A DNA stretch of 6,841 bases, from assembly GCA_018500005.2 (NCBI GenBank), contig JAHBAP020000414.1, positions 1 to 6,841 on the forward strand, read 5' to 3'. Position numbers and translations under genes: made by a program. Below the pieces are notes generated by a model that saw nothing but the letters and a program-made list of their open reading frames with translations, was not told where the DNA came from and did not search any database. Position 1 is the stretch's first letter. Each line of letters opens with the position of its first letter. The stretch comes from Mycobacterium sp. Its GTDB lineage: Bacteria > Actinomycetota > Actinomycetes > Mycobacteriales > Mycobacteriaceae. This document shows positions 1 through 5,687 of this stretch, piece by piece.

Positions 1-1
1 C

Positions 2-295
2 AACGAAGGCCACCGCTTCCATCACCTCAAATGGGCCGGCATCGGGGACGTCAACTTCGGGCTGTTCACCCTGGTGTGGGACCACCTGATGCGCACCTTC
101 TCCTACGACCCCACCCGCCGATTCGACTCCACCCAGCTGGGCATGGCCGCCAAACCCGACTACCCCACCGGCTACCTGCGCCAGATGATCTACCCGTTCA
201 CCCGCGGTGGAGGTTGCGCGCTGAAGTCCACGACCACGACGGCGAACCCCACCACTGACTTGGCATCAGACCCCACCGCGAACTATCGCCGATAA
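2..295 (+). CDS. Fatty acid hydroxylase / sterol desaturase family protein, C-terminal fragment
   Basis: The reading frame is open from the left edge and ends at TAA 293-295, so only about 97 C-terminal residues are visible. Near the start it reads EGHRFHHLKW, containing an HxxHH box (H4, H7, H8 of the visible fragment), followed by DVNFGLFTLVWDHLMRTFSY. This is the arrangement of the last histidine cluster of the fatty acid hydroxylase/sterol desaturase superfamily, membrane di-iron enzymes that hydroxylate or desaturate lipids. The final 30 residues (from about GGGCALKSTT onward) are low-complexity Thr/Ala/Pro sequence and look like a variable tail. Substrate cannot be told from this piece. 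It ends just before the metal-resistance operon promoter and shows no functional link to it. Its stop codon lies inside that promoter region. Confidence 0.75.
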   Translation, partial: NEGHRFHHLKWAGIGDVNFGLFTLVWDHLMRTFSYDPTRRFDSTQLGMAAKPDYPTGYLRQMIYPFTRGGGCALKSTTTTANPTTDLASDPTANYRR

Positions 296-313
296 CCGGC
301 TATCATCGTGATA
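260..313 (+). promoter_or_regulatory. Promoter/operator region of the metal-efflux operon with two tandem palindromes
   Basis: Two short inverted repeats lie immediately before the ArsR-family gene: TATCGCCGATA at 284-294 (arms TATCG/CGATA, 1-base centre) and TATCATCGTGATA at 301-313 (arms TATCA/TGATA, 3-base centre), starting 17 bp apart. TATCAT at 301-306 resembles a -10 hexamer and lies 6 bases before ATG 313, which would give a leaderless mRNA. An alternative is TTGGCA 260-265 with TATCGC 284-289 at an 18-bp spacing. No Shine-Dalgarno precedes 313. By family precedent, the ArsR protein would bind palindromes overlapping its own promoter and release them on metal binding. The binding itself is inference. 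Confidence 0.5.
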
Positions 314-720
314 TGGCGATGAATAAGGCGGATGGTTGCCTCACCGGACACACCCCGGGGAGTTCGAATCTGGATGCCGCGGTGGCGCTGTTTCACAGTC
401 TCTCCGACTCAGCCAGGTTGGCAATCGTGCGCCGCCTGGCCGACGGGGAGGCCCGCGTGGTCGACCTGATCGGGGAGTTGGGTCTGGCGCAGTCCACCGT
501 GTCGCGGCAGGTGGCGGGCCTGCGGGACTGCGCCCTGGTCCCCGCCCGCCCCGAAGGCCGGCAGGTTTTCTATTCGCTGACCCGCCCCGAACTGCTCGAT
601 CTGCTGGCTTCGGCCGAGACCCTGTTGGCCGCGACCGGCAACGCCGTGGCGCTGTGCCCCAACTACGGAACCCGCTCCGGTGACGACGCGACGACGGGTG
701 CGCAGGAGGCTCGCCGATGA
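313..720 (+). CDS. ArsR/SmtB-family metal-sensing repressor (CmtR-like)
   Basis: A 135-residue winged-helix protein. The DNA-binding core spans about residues 22-90: ALFHSLSDSARLAIVRRLADG, then the helix-turn-helix LIGELGLAQSTVSRQVAGL (52-70), then the wing EGRQVFYSLT (81-90). There are three cysteines: C9, C73 in LRDCALV at the end of the recognition helix, and C115 in the C-terminal ALCPNYGT. From memory of Mycobacterium tuberculosis CmtR, which binds Cd/Pb through C57, C61 and C102, C73 corresponds to C61 and C115 roughly to C102, while the C57 position is Gly69. It is therefore CmtR-like but not identical at the metal site; C9 might supply a third ligand. The gene overlaps the ATPase gene by ATGA and is probably autoregulatory. 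The start is ATG 313 (a second ATG at 319 is possible); neither has a ribosome binding site, which fits leaderless translation. Confidence 0.85.
   Translation: MAMNKADGCLTGHTPGSSNLDAAVALFHSLSDSARLAIVRRLADGEARVVDLIGELGLAQSTVSRQVAGLRDCALVPARPEGRQVFYSLTRPELLDLLASAETLLAATGNAVALCPNYGTRSGDDATTGAQEARR
704..709 (+). promoter_or_regulatory. Ribosome binding site of the P-type ATPase gene
   Basis: AGGAGG lies inside the end of the regulator gene, 7 bases before ATG 717. It fixes the ATPase start at the ATGA overlap and therefore supports a genuinely short N-terminus for the pump. Confidence 0.8.
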
Positions 721-2684
721 GCGATGCATGCGGCTGCGGCAACGACGAACCCCGCGGCACCGACGAGCAGGAGCGTGAACCCGAACGGCTCTGGCAGATC
801 AAGGAGATGCAGTTCGCCGCCCTCTCGGGGGTGTTCCTGCTGGCCGCGGTGATCGCCGGGTTCCTCGACGTCACTGAGCCGGTCGTCACCACCCTGGAAG
901 CGGTGGCACTGCTGGCCGGCGCCTACACCTTTGTGCCGTCGACCCTGAAGCGGCTGGCCAAGGGCAAGATCGGGGTTGGCACGCTGATGACTATCGCCGC
1001 GGTGGGCGCGGTAATCCTCGGCGAGGTGGGTGAGGCCGCGATGCTGGCCTTCCTGTTCTCCATCAGCGAGGGACTGGAGGAGTACTCGCTGGCGCGCACT
1101 CGCCGCGGCCTGCGGGCGCTGTTGTCGCTGGTACCCGATGAGGCGACCGTGCTGCGTGACGGCGCCGAAAAGACCGTTGCGCCGGCGGATTTGCAGATCG
1201 GCGACCGGATGCTGGTCAAGCCTGGTGAGCGTGTCGCGACCGACGGCATCATCCGGCTGGGCCGCACCGCACTCGATGTCTCGGCCATCACCGGCGAGTC
1301 GGTTCCCGTGGAGGCCGGCCCCGGTGATGAGGTGTTCGCCGGGTCGATCAATGGCACCGGGGTACTCGAGGTGGAAGTCAGCACCACCGCCGAGGACAAC
1401 TCGCTGGCCCGCATCGTGCGCATCGTGGAGGCTGAGCAGTCCCGCAAGGGCGCCTCCCAACGCTTGGCCGATCGCATCGCCAAACCCCTGGTCCCCGGCA
1501 TCATGATCGTCGCGGCGCTGATCGCGGTGATCGGCAGCCTGCTCGGCGACTCGGCCACCTGGATCGAACGTGCCCTGGTGGTGTTGGTCGCGGCCTCACC
1601 GTGCGCGCTGGCGATCTCGGTGCCGGTCACCGTGGTGGCTGCGATCGGCGCCGCCAGCAAGCTCGGCGCGCTGGTCAAGGGCGGCGCCGCGCTGGAAGGG
1701 CTGGGCAAGATCCGTGGTGTCGCCTTGGACAAGACCGGCACGCTCACCGCGAATCGGCCCGCCGTCATCGACGTGGCCACCACCAACGGTGCGACCCGCG
1801 AGCAGGTGCTGGATCTGGCGGCCGCGCTGGAAGCGCGCAGCGAGCACCCGCTGGCCGCGGCGATCCTCGCCGCAGCTGAGAACGTCGTGCCCGCCACCGA
1901 CGTCGAGGCCGTCACCGGTGCCGGGCTCACCGGAAATCGGGACGGGCACACGCTTCGTCTGGGCCGCCCCGGCTGGCTGGACCCCGGCCCGTTGGCCGGT
2001 GAGGTCGCGCGAATGCAGCAGGCCGGCGCCACCGCAGTCCTGGTCGAAGACAACGGCCACGTCATCGGTGCCATCGCCGTACGCGACGAGCTGCGCCCCG
2101 AGGCCGCCGAGGTGGTCGCCCGCCTGCGCCGCGACGGATATCACGTGGCGATGCTCACCGGCGACAACCACGCCACCGCCGCCGCGCTGGCCCACGACGT
2201 CGGGATCGAGGCCGTGCACGCCGAGCTGCGCCCCGAAGACAAGGCACGGCTGATCGAGCAGCTACGCGCCCAACGGCCCACTGCGATGGTCGGCGATGGC
2301 GTCAACGACGCTCCCGCGCTGGCCACCGCCGACATAGGTATCGCGATGGGCGCGATGGGCACCGACGTGGCCATCGAAACCGCCGACGTGGCGTTGATGG
2401 GCGAGGACCTGCGCCACCTGCCCCAAACGTTCAGCCACGCGCGCCGGGCGCGGCGGATCATGCTGCAAAACGTCGGCCTGTCCCTCGGGCTGATCATCGC
2501 GTTGGTGCCGCTGGCGCTGTTCGGGGTGCTCGGGCTGGCCGCCGTGGTGCTGGTCCACGAACTCGCCGAGATCGTGGTCATCGCCAACGGTGTGCGGGCC
2601 GGGCGCACCACACCGCTGGCTGCCGTGCCGGTCGACCCGGCAGCCAGCCATACCAGTGCGGCGCCGGTGGGCGCGCCATCGTGA
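717..2684 (+). CDS. ctpG: CtpG-like heavy-metal P1B-type ATPase
   Basis: A 655-residue ATP-driven metal efflux pump of the inner membrane. Visible in order: actuator motif TGES (192-195); SPC in the membrane helix before the catalytic domain (294-296); phosphorylation motif DKTGTLT (338-344, D338 phosphorylated); the P1B signature SEHPLA (375-380); TGDN (481-484); GDGVND (526-531); and HELAE in the last membrane helix (614-618). About eight membrane segments fit P1B topology. SPC plus a final-helix HE resembles P1B-4 pumps (Co/Zn/Cd class), but specificity is not proven. Overall it closely resembles mycobacterial CtpG as I remember it. M. tuberculosis CtpG is about 770 residues; here the N-terminal metal-binding-like domain of roughly 100 residues is missing and only a short tail with C5 and C7 (ACGCG) remains. 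It is translationally coupled to the upstream sensor, matching the known cmtR-ctpG association. Confidence 0.93.
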   Translation: MSDACGCGNDEPRGTDEQEREPERLWQIKEMQFAALSGVFLLAAVIAGFLDVTEPVVTTLEAVALLAGAYTFVPSTLKRLAKGKIGVGTLMTIAAVGAVILGEVGEAAMLAFLFSISEGLEEYSLARTRRGLRALLSLVPDEATVLRDGAEKTVAPADLQIGDRMLVKPGERVATDGIIRLGRTALDVSAITGESVPVEAGPGDEVFAGSINGTGVLEVEVSTTAEDNSLARIVRIVEAEQSRKGASQRLADRIAKPLVPGIMIVAALIAVIGSLLGDSATWIERALVVLVAASPCALAISVPVTVVAAIGAASKLGALVKGGAALEGLGKIRGVALDKTGTLTANRPAVIDVATTNGATREQVLDLAAALEARSEHPLAAAILAAAENVVPATDVEAVTGAGLTGNRDGHTLRLGRPGWLDPGPLAGEVARMQQAGATAVLVEDNGHVIGAIAVRDELRPEAAEVVARLRRDGYHVAMLTGDNHATAAALAHDVGIEAVHAELRPEDKARLIEQLRAQRPTAMVGDGVNDAPALATADIGIAMGAMGTDVAIETADVALMGEDLRHLPQTFSHARRARRIMLQNVGLSLGLIIALVPLALFGVLGLAAVVLVHELAEIVVIANGVRAGRTTPLAAVPVDPAASHTSAAPVGAPS

Positions 2685-2755
2685 CCCCCGGCCACACCGG
2701 TACCGTGACTAAAGAGCAGGTCAGCGACACCGCAGACACGGGGCCAGGCGCATGA
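2681..2755 (+). CDS. Possible 24-codon linker ORF between ctpG and cadD
   Basis: GTG 2681 overlaps the ctpG stop (GTGA), and this frame runs 24 codons to a TGA at 2753-2755 that overlaps the cadD start (ATGA). An internal GTG at 2705 would give a 16-residue version beginning MTKEQVSD. No good Shine-Dalgarno precedes either start, and no family is recognised. The double stop/start overlap would allow ribosomes to pass from ctpG to cadD by reinitiation without a gap. It may equally be chance in GC-rich DNA. Confidence 0.25.
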   Translation: MTPGHTGTVTKEQVSDTADTGPGA

Positions 2756-3351
2756 TCCTGTCGTCGGTTCTGCCCGCGATCGGTCTGTTCATCGTCACCA
2801 ACATCGACGACATCATCGTGCTGTCGTTGTTCTTCGCCCGCGGCGCGGGACAACGCGGGACAACGGCCCGGATCACCGCAGGGCAATACCTGGGATTTGC
2901 GGGGATTCTGGGCGCGGCTGTCCTGGTGACGCTGGGTGCCGGAGCGTTCCTTCCCCCGGAGGTCATCCCGTACTTCGGGCTCATCCCCCTGGCCCTGGGC
3001 CTGTGGGCGGCATGGCAAGCCTGGCGCGGCAACGACGATGACGACGACGACGACAAGGTTGCCGGCAAGAACGTCGGTGTCTTAACCGTCGCCGCAGTCA
3101 CCTTCGCCAACGGCGGCGACAACATCGGCGTCTACGTTCCGGTCTTCTTGAGCGTGGGACCCGCCGCCGTGGTGGCCTACTGCGTCGTCTTCCTCGCGCT
3201 CGTCGCGGTCCTCGTCATCGCCGCCCGATTCGTCGCCACCCGCCGGCCGATCGCCGAAGTACTCGAACGCTGGGAACACGTCCTGTTCCCGATCGTCCTG
3301 ATCGCCCTGGGCATCTTCATCCTGGTCAGCGGCCTCGCTTTTGAAAACTAG
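2752..3351 (+). CDS. cadD: CadD-family cadmium resistance transporter
   Basis: A 199-residue integral membrane protein. The family signatures are both present: TNIDDIIVLSLFFAR near the N-terminus (16-30) and FANGGDNIGVYVPVFL in the middle (118-133). Five to six hydrophobic helices are predicted by eye (about 3-27, 45-66, 72-91, 122-135, 137-160, 178-196). CadD proteins give resistance to cadmium, probably by membrane transport. The cytoplasmic-loop candidate at 94-102 holds seven consecutive aspartates (D95-D101) followed by Lys, a possible acidic metal-binding stretch. It follows ctpG by 67 bases, bridged by the possible linker ORF, and precedes the thioredoxin lipoprotein, so it is probably in the same operon. 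ATG 2752 has only a weak upstream GGGGCCAGG. Lysine-exporter-like (LysE) proteins are a more distant alternative, but the NIDD and NGGDNI motifs favour CadD. Confidence 0.88.
   Translation: MILSSVLPAIGLFIVTNIDDIIVLSLFFARGAGQRGTTARITAGQYLGFAGILGAAVLVTLGAGAFLPPEVIPYFGLIPLALGLWAAWQAWRGNDDDDDDDKVAGKNVGVLTVAAVTFANGGDNIGVYVPVFLSVGPAAVVAYCVVFLALVAVLVIAARFVATRRPIAEVLERWEHVLFPIVLIALGIFILVSGLAFEN
3034..3054 (+). repeat. GAC codon repeat encoding seven aspartates
   Basis: Seven Asp codons in a row (six GAC, one GAT) lie inside cadD. The run is a trinucleotide repeat that could vary in length by slippage while staying in frame. Confidence 0.85.
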
Positions 3352-3399
3352 GCAGCAACGAACACCGGCGATGAACTCCGCGTCAACGTGGTCATCGAG

Positions 3400-3404
3400 A
3401 GGAG
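3400..3404 (+). promoter_or_regulatory. Ribosome binding site of the thioredoxin-like lipoprotein
   Basis: AGGAG (within GAGAGGAG 3397-3404) sits 5 bases before GTG 3410. It selects this start over the in-frame ATGs at 3341 and 3371, and the protein then begins with a clean signal peptide. Confidence 0.8.
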
Positions 3405-3409
3405 TTCTC

Positions 3410-4006
3410 GTGCCCAACCTCAGGCGAATAGTCGCTGTCGTGGCAGCCCTTGTCGTCGCGACAGCCTCGGTCACCGGCTGCACAACCGGCGAGGATGCTG
3501 TCGCCCAAGGCGGCACCTTTGACTTCGTCTCGCCCGGCGGGCAGACCGCGATCTTCTACGACCCGCCCTCGACGCGGGGCACGATCGGCAACCTGAGCGG
3601 ACCCGACTTGTTCACCGACGAACCGATCCGGCTATCGGATTTCACCGGCAAGGTGGTCCTCATCAACGTGTGGGGCTCCTGGTGCGCGCCGTGCCGCACC
3701 GAAACTCCGGAACTGGAAACGGTGTACGGCGAATATCGCGACCGCGGTGTGCAGTTCCTCGGTATCGATGTCCGCGACAACCGGGACACTGCACGCGATT
3801 TCGTCACCGACCGCAACGTGCAGTATCCCTCCATCTTCGACCCAGCAATGCGCAGCCTCATCACGCTGGGACGCACCTATCCGACCAGCGTGGTTCCCAC
3901 CACCATGGTCCTCGACCGCCAACACAGGGTCGCGGCGGTGTACCTCATGGCACTACTCGCCGAAGACCTTCGGCCGCTACTGGATCGGCTGACCACCGAG
4001 CGCTGA
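3410..4006 (+). CDS. TlpA/ResA-like thioredoxin-fold lipoprotein
   Basis: A 198-residue protein from GTG 3410. Residues 1-24 form a lipoprotein signal: basic MPNLRR, a hydrophobic stretch, then the lipobox VTGC with C24 as the lipidated cysteine. The redoxin domain covers about 60-195: LSDFTGKVVLINVWGSWCAPC with the active site W91-C92-A-P-C95, YPSIFDPAMRS (139-149), and the cis-proline loop VVPTTMVLD with P163. It should be anchored on the outer face of the cytoplasmic membrane and reduce or exchange disulfides of exported proteins, as TlpA/ResA/DsbE-type proteins do. It lies 58 bases after cadD on the same strand. Inference: it may protect or repair extracytoplasmic thiols under Cd/Pb stress. 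No CcdA-like electron donor is visible in the window. Its natural partner is unknown. Confidence 0.9.
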   Translation: MPNLRRIVAVVAALVVATASVTGCTTGEDAVAQGGTFDFVSPGGQTAIFYDPPSTRGTIGNLSGPDLFTDEPIRLSDFTGKVVLINVWGSWCAPCRTETPELETVYGEYRDRGVQFLGIDVRDNRDTARDFVTDRNVQYPSIFDPAMRSLITLGRTYPTSVVPTTMVLDRQHRVAAVYLMALLAEDLRPLLDRLTTER

Positions 4007-4050
4007 TACCGCCGACAGCAGCTTCGACTGCCTCATCGCCGTGCCGCTGT

Positions 4051-4395
4051 TTATCTGCTGGTTACGGCGGCGGCGAGGTCATCGGGAATGGGCATCGGGG
4101 TCATCAGCCCCGCCGTGACGCGGCCGGTGTTGCCGACCGGATACCGACCGGTCATCGACCCGGGGGCAGCGACAATGAGGCGCAGCACCTGCCCGAGTGC
4201 TTCGCGGCGGTCGCGCTGGCGCACGGCCAATACCAGCATGGCGGCGTGGTTGCAGGTGTGCAGCCACGGATCTGGCTGCGACACGATGTGAGCCCGCTCC
4301 AGATGTCGCCACCGCGCCAGCGAATCGTCAGCTTTGGTGGCAGCATCCATCTCGCCTCGATACACCAGGCGGGCCTGCGCACTGATCTTTGGCAT
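4051..4395 (-). CDS. DUF3703 family protein
   Basis: A 114-residue soluble protein. It carries the conserved features I associate with DUF3703: WRHLERAHIVSQPDPWLHT (29-47), RQRDRREALGQVLRLIVAAPGS (59-80), GRYPVGNTGR (83-92) and PMPIP (100-104). Function is unknown. The histidines H31, H36, H46 and H50 and C48 are clustered, so metal binding is conceivable but unproven. ATG 4395 is chosen because AGGAGG at 4410-4405 lies 9 bases upstream; in-frame GTGs at 4398 and 4404 are possible but sit 6 and 0 bases from it. The gene lies downstream of cadC on the same strand (144-base gap) and converges with the thioredoxin lipoprotein gene across a 44-base gap that holds no clear terminator. Confidence 0.85.
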   Translation of the reverse strand: MPKISAQARLVYRGEMDAATKADDSLARWRHLERAHIVSQPDPWLHTCNHAAMLVLAVRQRDRREALGQVLRLIVAAPGSMTGRYPVGNTGRVTAGLMTPMPIPDDLAAAVTSR

Positions 4396-4539
4396 CACAC
4401 TCACCCTCCTATCCTGTGGCCAGGCAGTTCAGTCACCAACAGCACGGCTGGTCACTGAGACCATCTGCAATACCGCTCTTCGCCAACGCTTTTCATGCCT
4501 CGCCCTGGATGAGTCAGCGGACTGCGGGCGCAGCAACCA
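4396..4539 (-). other. Intergenic spacer between cadC and DUF3703
   Basis: This 144-base spacer holds the DUF3703 ribosome binding site and one small inverted repeat, TGGTC(ACTGA)GACCA at 4449-4463, which could be an operator half of a DUF3703 promoter or chance. I see no convincing -35/-10 pair and no gene. The two genes may be co-transcribed. Confidence 0.4.
4405..4410 (-). promoter_or_regulatory. Ribosome binding site of the DUF3703 gene
   Basis: AGGAGG on the minus strand, 9 bases from ATG 4395. This strong site indicates the gene is translated independently of the upstream cadC. Confidence 0.75.
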
Positions 4540-4932
4540 TCAGCCACGATTCGGACCTTCTCCGGCAACCGCGGCCACGCCGGTCAGCACCGCGGCTGTC
4601 AGCTGGCGCCCGCGCTCGGTCAGCCGATACATGACCAACTTCCCCTGGCGCCGCGAGGACACCAGGGACGCATTCTTGAGCTGGCGCAAATGGTGCGACA
4701 CCAAACCCTGAGACAGGCCGACCACCCAGGCCATGTCACAGACGCACAGTTCCTCGCCAGCGGCCAACGCGGCCGCAATGGACAACCGGGTGCCATCCCC
4801 CAAGCCACGCGCGGCCGCGGCGGCGGCCTGCACAATGACGCTGTCGGGCACCGCGGCCCGGATTTCCTCCGCATGGAGCAGGTCCAAACACAGAAGATCG
4901 CAGGTATCGAGCGGCTCCACCATATCGAACAT
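4540..4932 (-). CDS. cadC: CadC-type ArsR-family Cd/Pb/Zn-sensing repressor
   Basis: A 130-residue winged-helix repressor. It shows the four-cysteine CadC pattern: DTCDLLCLD with C11 and C15 near the N-terminus, and ELCVCD with C63 and C65 in the helix before the HTH. In Staphylococcus aureus CadC the equivalent C7, C11, C58 and C60 form the site that senses Cd, Pb and related metals. The HTH reads WVVGLSQGLVSHHLRQLKNASLV (69-91) and the wing RRQGKLVMYRLTERG (94-108). The second, C-terminal Asp/His zinc site of CadC is not evident (no Asp or His in MYRLTERGRQL). Starts at ATG 4932 or ATG 4923 are both possible; neither has a Shine-Dalgarno. TTTCAT at 4936-4931 might be a -10 hexamer for the 4923 start. 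The gene is divergent from the DsbA-like gene and upstream of DUF3703. It probably represses one or both from the shared region. Confidence 0.88.
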   Translation of the reverse strand: MFDMVEPLDTCDLLCLDLLHAEEIRAAVPDSVIVQAAAAAARGLGDGTRLSIAAALAAGEELCVCDMAWVVGLSQGLVSHHLRQLKNASLVSSRRQGKLVMYRLTERGRQLTAAVLTGVAAVAGEGPNRG

Positions 4933-4936
4933 GAAA
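4905..4936. promoter_or_regulatory. Divergent start region shared by cadC and the DsbA-like gene
   Basis: The plus-strand ATG 4931-4933 and minus-strand ATG 4932-4930 overlap within a single CATG, so there is no intergenic space. TATCGA occurs twice, at 4905-4910 and 4923-4928, 18 bp apart, and resembles the TATCG half-sites at the first regulator's promoter. Neither start has a ribosome binding site. Promoter elements must lie within the opposing coding sequences; those I can propose (CATATC 4921-4926 on plus, TTTCAT 4936-4931 on minus) are weak. Confidence 0.35.
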
Positions 4937-5611
4937 GGGTTCGGAGCGATCCTGACCAACACCCGCGTTCTGTTGACCGTCTTCGTCATCGCGGTGGCGA
5001 CGATCGGAACCGCGGTGTTCCTCTCGGTCCGCGACACCGACTCTGGGTCGCCCACCATCGAACTGGATGGGACAGCCGGACAGACTGTCCGGGAAAACAG
5101 CCACCGGCTCAACGCCGTACCCGACAGCGACGTCTACTTCGTGGAATTCCTCGACTTCGAATGCGAAGGCTGCCGGGCGCTCTATCCTGCGGTCGAGCAG
5201 CTCCGTGCCGAGTACGGCGACCGGGTGAACTTCGTGCTGCGCTACTTCCCGCTGCGCTCGCACTTCAACGCCGAACGCGCCGCACGCGCTGTGGAAGCCG
5301 CCGCCCAGCAAGGCCAACTCGAACCCATGTACCGCAAAATGTATGAGACACAAGCGGAGTGGGGCGAGCAACAGATCCCGGCTGACGGCGTGTTCCGCGG
5401 TTTCGCACAACAGCTGGGGTTAGACATGAGTGCTTTCGACGCCACCTACAACGACCCCGCAACCTTGGAACGCATCCAACTCGACATTGCCGACGGCACC
5501 GCTCTCGGCGTGCAAGGAACTCCCACCTTTTTCATCAACGACGAGCGGATTCAGCCGCGCAGCTACGACGACCTGACTACCGCACTCGACCAGGCTTTGG
5601 AGCGGGGATAG
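4931..5611 (+). CDS. Membrane-anchored DsbA-like thioredoxin-fold protein
   Basis: A 226-residue protein. Residues 11-33 form an uncleaved-looking signal anchor (TRVLLTVFVIAVATIGTAVF), placing the rest outside the membrane. The thioredoxin-like core starts at VYFVEFLDFECEGC with a C78-E-G-C81 active site, continues with FVLRYFPLRSHFNAERAARAVEAA (101-124), contains the inserted helical part typical of DsbA (about 130-190), and ends with the cis-proline loop GTPTFFIND (P198) and a final helix. Such proteins oxidise or isomerise thiols of exported proteins. ATG 4931 is chosen because upstream sequence in frame is antisense to cadC and carries no signal peptide. It is divergent from cadC, suggesting metal-responsive control. 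Together with the TlpA-like lipoprotein it gives this island two extracytoplasmic thiol enzymes. Confidence 0.88.
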   Translation: MKGFGAILTNTRVLLTVFVIAVATIGTAVFLSVRDTDSGSPTIELDGTAGQTVRENSHRLNAVPDSDVYFVEFLDFECEGCRALYPAVEQLRAEYGDRVNFVLRYFPLRSHFNAERAARAVEAAAQQGQLEPMYRKMYETQAEWGEQQIPADGVFRGFAQQLGLDMSAFDATYNDPATLERIQLDIADGTALGVQGTPTFFINDERIQPRSYDDLTTALDQALERG

Positions 5612-5617
5612 GGCGGA

Positions 5618-5645
5618 GTGTCTCGTTTCTAGAGAAACGAGACAC
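5618..5645. repeat. 28-bp perfect inverted repeat, probable resolvase crossover site (res site I)
   Basis: The arms are GTGTCTCGTTTCT (5618-5630) and AGAAACGAGACAC (5633-5645), fully complementary, around a two-base centre AG. Its length of 28 bp with a central dinucleotide equals that of site I of Tn3-family res sites, where serine resolvases make two-base staggered cuts. It lies 113 bp before the resolvase start. It starts 7 bases after the dsbA-like stop, so it could also act as a transcript hairpin, but no T-run follows. Confidence 0.65.
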
Positions 5646-5687
5646 GCCTCGGCGGTCCACTCCCCCACCCTGTCGCCGCAGGTCGTG

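Noticed and set aside
663..2074. Long antisense frames opposite ctpG, up to 383 codons
   Set aside because: They lie opposite a complete, motif-verified ATPase and arise from the high third-position G/C; their residues are low-complexity Ala/Ser/Arg with no family features.
3341..3409. ATG 3341 or 3371 as the start of the thioredoxin lipoprotein
   Set aside because: They would bury the signal peptide behind a hydrophilic stretch, and the AGGAG at 3400-3404 points to GTG 3410.
4733..4930. N-terminal extension of the DsbA-like protein to an upstream ATG at 4733
   Set aside because: The added 66 residues are the antisense of cadC and carry no signal peptide; ATG 4931 begins directly before the membrane anchor.
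4540..5112. 190-residue form of CadC starting at 5112
   Set aside because: The extra N-terminal residues are antisense to the DsbA-like gene, and CadC proteins start shortly before the DTCxxxC motif.
5618..5645. Intrinsic transcription terminator after the DsbA-like gene
   Set aside because: The hairpin is strong but followed by GCCTCGG and not a T-run; the repeated arms near the recombinase fit a res site better.
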